This document shows positions 62,768-64,000 of a stretch of DNA of 64,000 nucleotides, in pieces. A program made the translations under genes and the position numbers. Source of the DNA: Woeseiaceae bacterium (lineage in GTDB: Bacteria > Pseudomonadota > Gammaproteobacteria > Steroidobacterales > Woeseiaceae); the NCBI GenBank assembly GCA_021773035.1, contig JAJFKU010000038.1:62001-126000 (forward strand). Direction: 5' to 3'. The notes beneath the pieces were generated by a model that was given only the letters and a program-made list of their open reading frames with translations, ran no database searches and was not told the DNA's origin. How positions within the stretch are numbered: the first letter of the stretch is position 1; the number at the start of each line of letters is the position of its first letter.

Positions 62768-64000
62768 GTGCCAGGTGCAGATCGACGCGTTGCTGTAAAC
62801 GCTGATCGCGAAGGCTAATCAAATTTACCCGGGCCGACACGACCTGAGCCTGCTGCTGTAGTACGAATAATAGATCTACACGCCCCACATCGAATTGAGC
62901 AGTTACAACACGCAATGCCTCGGAAGATTCATCCACGACTTCGCGTAGGAAATCTTCTTGCTCATTGAGTAAAGTTTCGTTTGAAAGTCCCTGCTCAACT
63001 TCCGAAAAAGCGCGCAACGCCAGGTTGCCGTAGTTGGCCAGCGCTTCCTGCAAGTTCGCTTCCTGAATATCAACCTGAGCCGCAAGTGCGCCACCCGTGA
63101 AAATCGGTGCTGCAAAATTTGTACCGACATTCCAGAAATTGCTGCTGAGAGCAAGGACGTCGGAAAGCTCGCTTGAACTCGTACCGGCACCGGCCGTCAG
63201 GGATATACGCGGGAGCCTCGCAGCACGCGCTGTTTCGATCTGCAGGAACTCGGCGGCAATAGCACGTTCCGCCGCTCGTAAATCCGGACGACGTTCGAGG
63301 AGATCGGACGGTATACCAACCGGTATCGGCGGGGGCGTCGCGACAAGATCCTTCGCACCGTCTATCGTCGCCGCAGGGTAACGACCCAGCAGCACTTCGA
63401 GTGCCCGGGACGCTTGCTGTTTAGCCGCCCTTGCCTGTCGAATCGTCACTTCCCCGGACGCTACATTGGCCCTGGCCAGCGCCACGTCACGAGATGTAAG
63501 CTGACCCGCCTCATACTTCGCCTGCACGACTTCCAGAGTTCGTTGGAACAGCGCTAACGCTTCTCTGGCGAGTTCCAGTTGCAAGCTGGCTTCCGTGACC
63601 AGAAACCACACCTTGGCAGTCTGAGCAGCGATCGACTGATACGTCCACTCAAGCTGGTGTTGGCTTGCTTCGAAAGCTGCATCGCCCGCTTGCGCCTGTG
63701 CGCGTACCCGCCCCCAAATATCCAGCTCCCACGATATATTCAGAGACACGCCGCTGCTGGTAACGGATGGATCGGAAGAGGTGAAGCCCTCCTGTGACGA
63801 CGCTTTACCACCCGCAGCCACGGCAGGAGCAAGCTCAGCACCGGCTTGAGTCGCAAAACCTGCTGCGGCATCTACACGAGCCGCTGCAGCGCGAATATTC
63901 AGGTTATTTTGTATCGCTTCGGCAACGATCCCTTCGAGTTCCGGATCGCCGAAGCTCTTTAGCCAGCCGCCGACTACTTCTCCAGTGGCGGTATCCGCCG
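62745..64000 (-). CDS. Outer-membrane efflux factor (NodT/OprM family), 5' part outside window
   Basis: The 3' 418 codons of a TolC-like outer-membrane factor; the start lies beyond the right edge. It shows two OEP repeats: WLKSFGDPELEGIVAEAIQ, ASQHQLEWTYQSIAAQTAKV, KYEAGQLTSRDVALARANVA, then RRPDLRAAERAIAAEFLQIE and PRISLTAGAGT, all typical of NodT-type channels. It would complete an RND or ABC exporter, whose other genes should lie upstream beyond 64000. Its stop overlaps the first DUF3313 gene. Confidence 0.92.
   Translation of the reverse strand, partial: ADTATGEVVGGWLKSFGDPELEGIVAEAIQNNLNIRAAAARVDAAAGFATQAGAELAPAVAAGGKASSQEGFTSSDPSVTSSGVSLNISWELDIWGRVRAQAQAGDAAFEASQHQLEWTYQSIAAQTAKVWFLVTEASLQLELAREALALFQRTLEVVQAKYEAGQLTSRDVALARANVASGEVTIRQARAAKQQASRALEVLLGRYPAATIDGAKDLVATPPPIPVGIPSDLLERRPDLRAAERAIAAEFLQIETARAARLPRISLTAGAGTSSSELSDVLALSSNFWNVGTNFAAPIFTGGALAAQVDIQEANLQEALANYGNLALRAFSEVEQGLSNETLLNEQEDFLREVVDESSEALRVVTAQFDVGRVDLLFVLQQQAQVVSARVNLISLRDQRLQQRVDLHLALGGGFEE

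Overview
The window reads as chromosome from a gammaproteobacterium. The order infC-rpmI-rplT-pheS-pheT-ihfA-merR-tRNA-Pro, a complete hisGDCBHAFE operon, TonB/ExbBD energisation and several TonB-dependent receptors fit that class. A fused aspartokinase/diaminopimelate decarboxylase (lysAC) is known from Xanthomonadales-type lineages, so a relative of those (or of Woeseia-like marine groups) is plausible but unproven. Coding density is high; nearly all operons overlap by a few bases.

Layout. 1-2915 (minus): ExbB/ExbD-type TonB energising operon with a DUF3450 protein, cut at the left edge. 3460-9287 (plus): ilvC-leuA-leuC-leuD-leuB behind a branched-chain leader peptide and terminator (attenuator). 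9298-10762 (minus): metB under a SAM-I riboswitch. 10839-17928 (plus): TrpR-family regulator with a palindromic operator, then hisGDCBHAFE (hisI not present). 17987-20728: M16 zinc protease. 20789-30786 (minus): GST, lysAC with a terminator in its leader, ilvD, a membrane Ser/Thr kinase with Calx-beta domains, a GlcD-like FAD oxidase and a threonine dehydratase-like enzyme. 30905-36267: cyclase-like protein (plus) and an RND pump (minus). 36345-41902 (minus): tRNA-Pro, merR, ihfA, pheT, pheS, rplT, rpmI, infC. 41986-45500 (plus): Fur-box-controlled hemP, TonB receptor and DUF6607 lipoprotein. 45534-49886: tRNA-Val, uvrB, an aspartate aminotransferase, tRNA-Asn and a J-domain/PilZ protein. 49936-57275 (minus): ECF sigma factor, FecR, STN-type TonB receptor and an Atxe2-like lasso-peptide isopeptidase, with the remnant of a second isopeptidase. 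57384-60170: accessory patch with an NhaD remnant, VapBC, an unknown gene and HigA beside a frameshifted HigB. 60313-64000 (minus): membrane protein, three DUF3313 paralogues and an outer-membrane efflux factor cut by the right edge.

Themes. Amino-acid biosynthesis dominates and each operon seems to carry its own sensor: leader-peptide attenuation (Leu/Ile/Val), SAM riboswitch (Met), TrpR-type repressor (His), leader terminator (Lys). Three genes, leuB (CTG), hisF (ATT) and infC (ATC), appear to start at near-cognate codons behind good Shine-Dalgarno sites; ordinary gene calling would truncate the first two. The most unusual locus is the sigma/anti-sigma/receptor/isopeptidase set at 50-57 kb, which has the layout of a lasso-peptide uptake and degradation system without any lasso-peptide synthesis genes in view.
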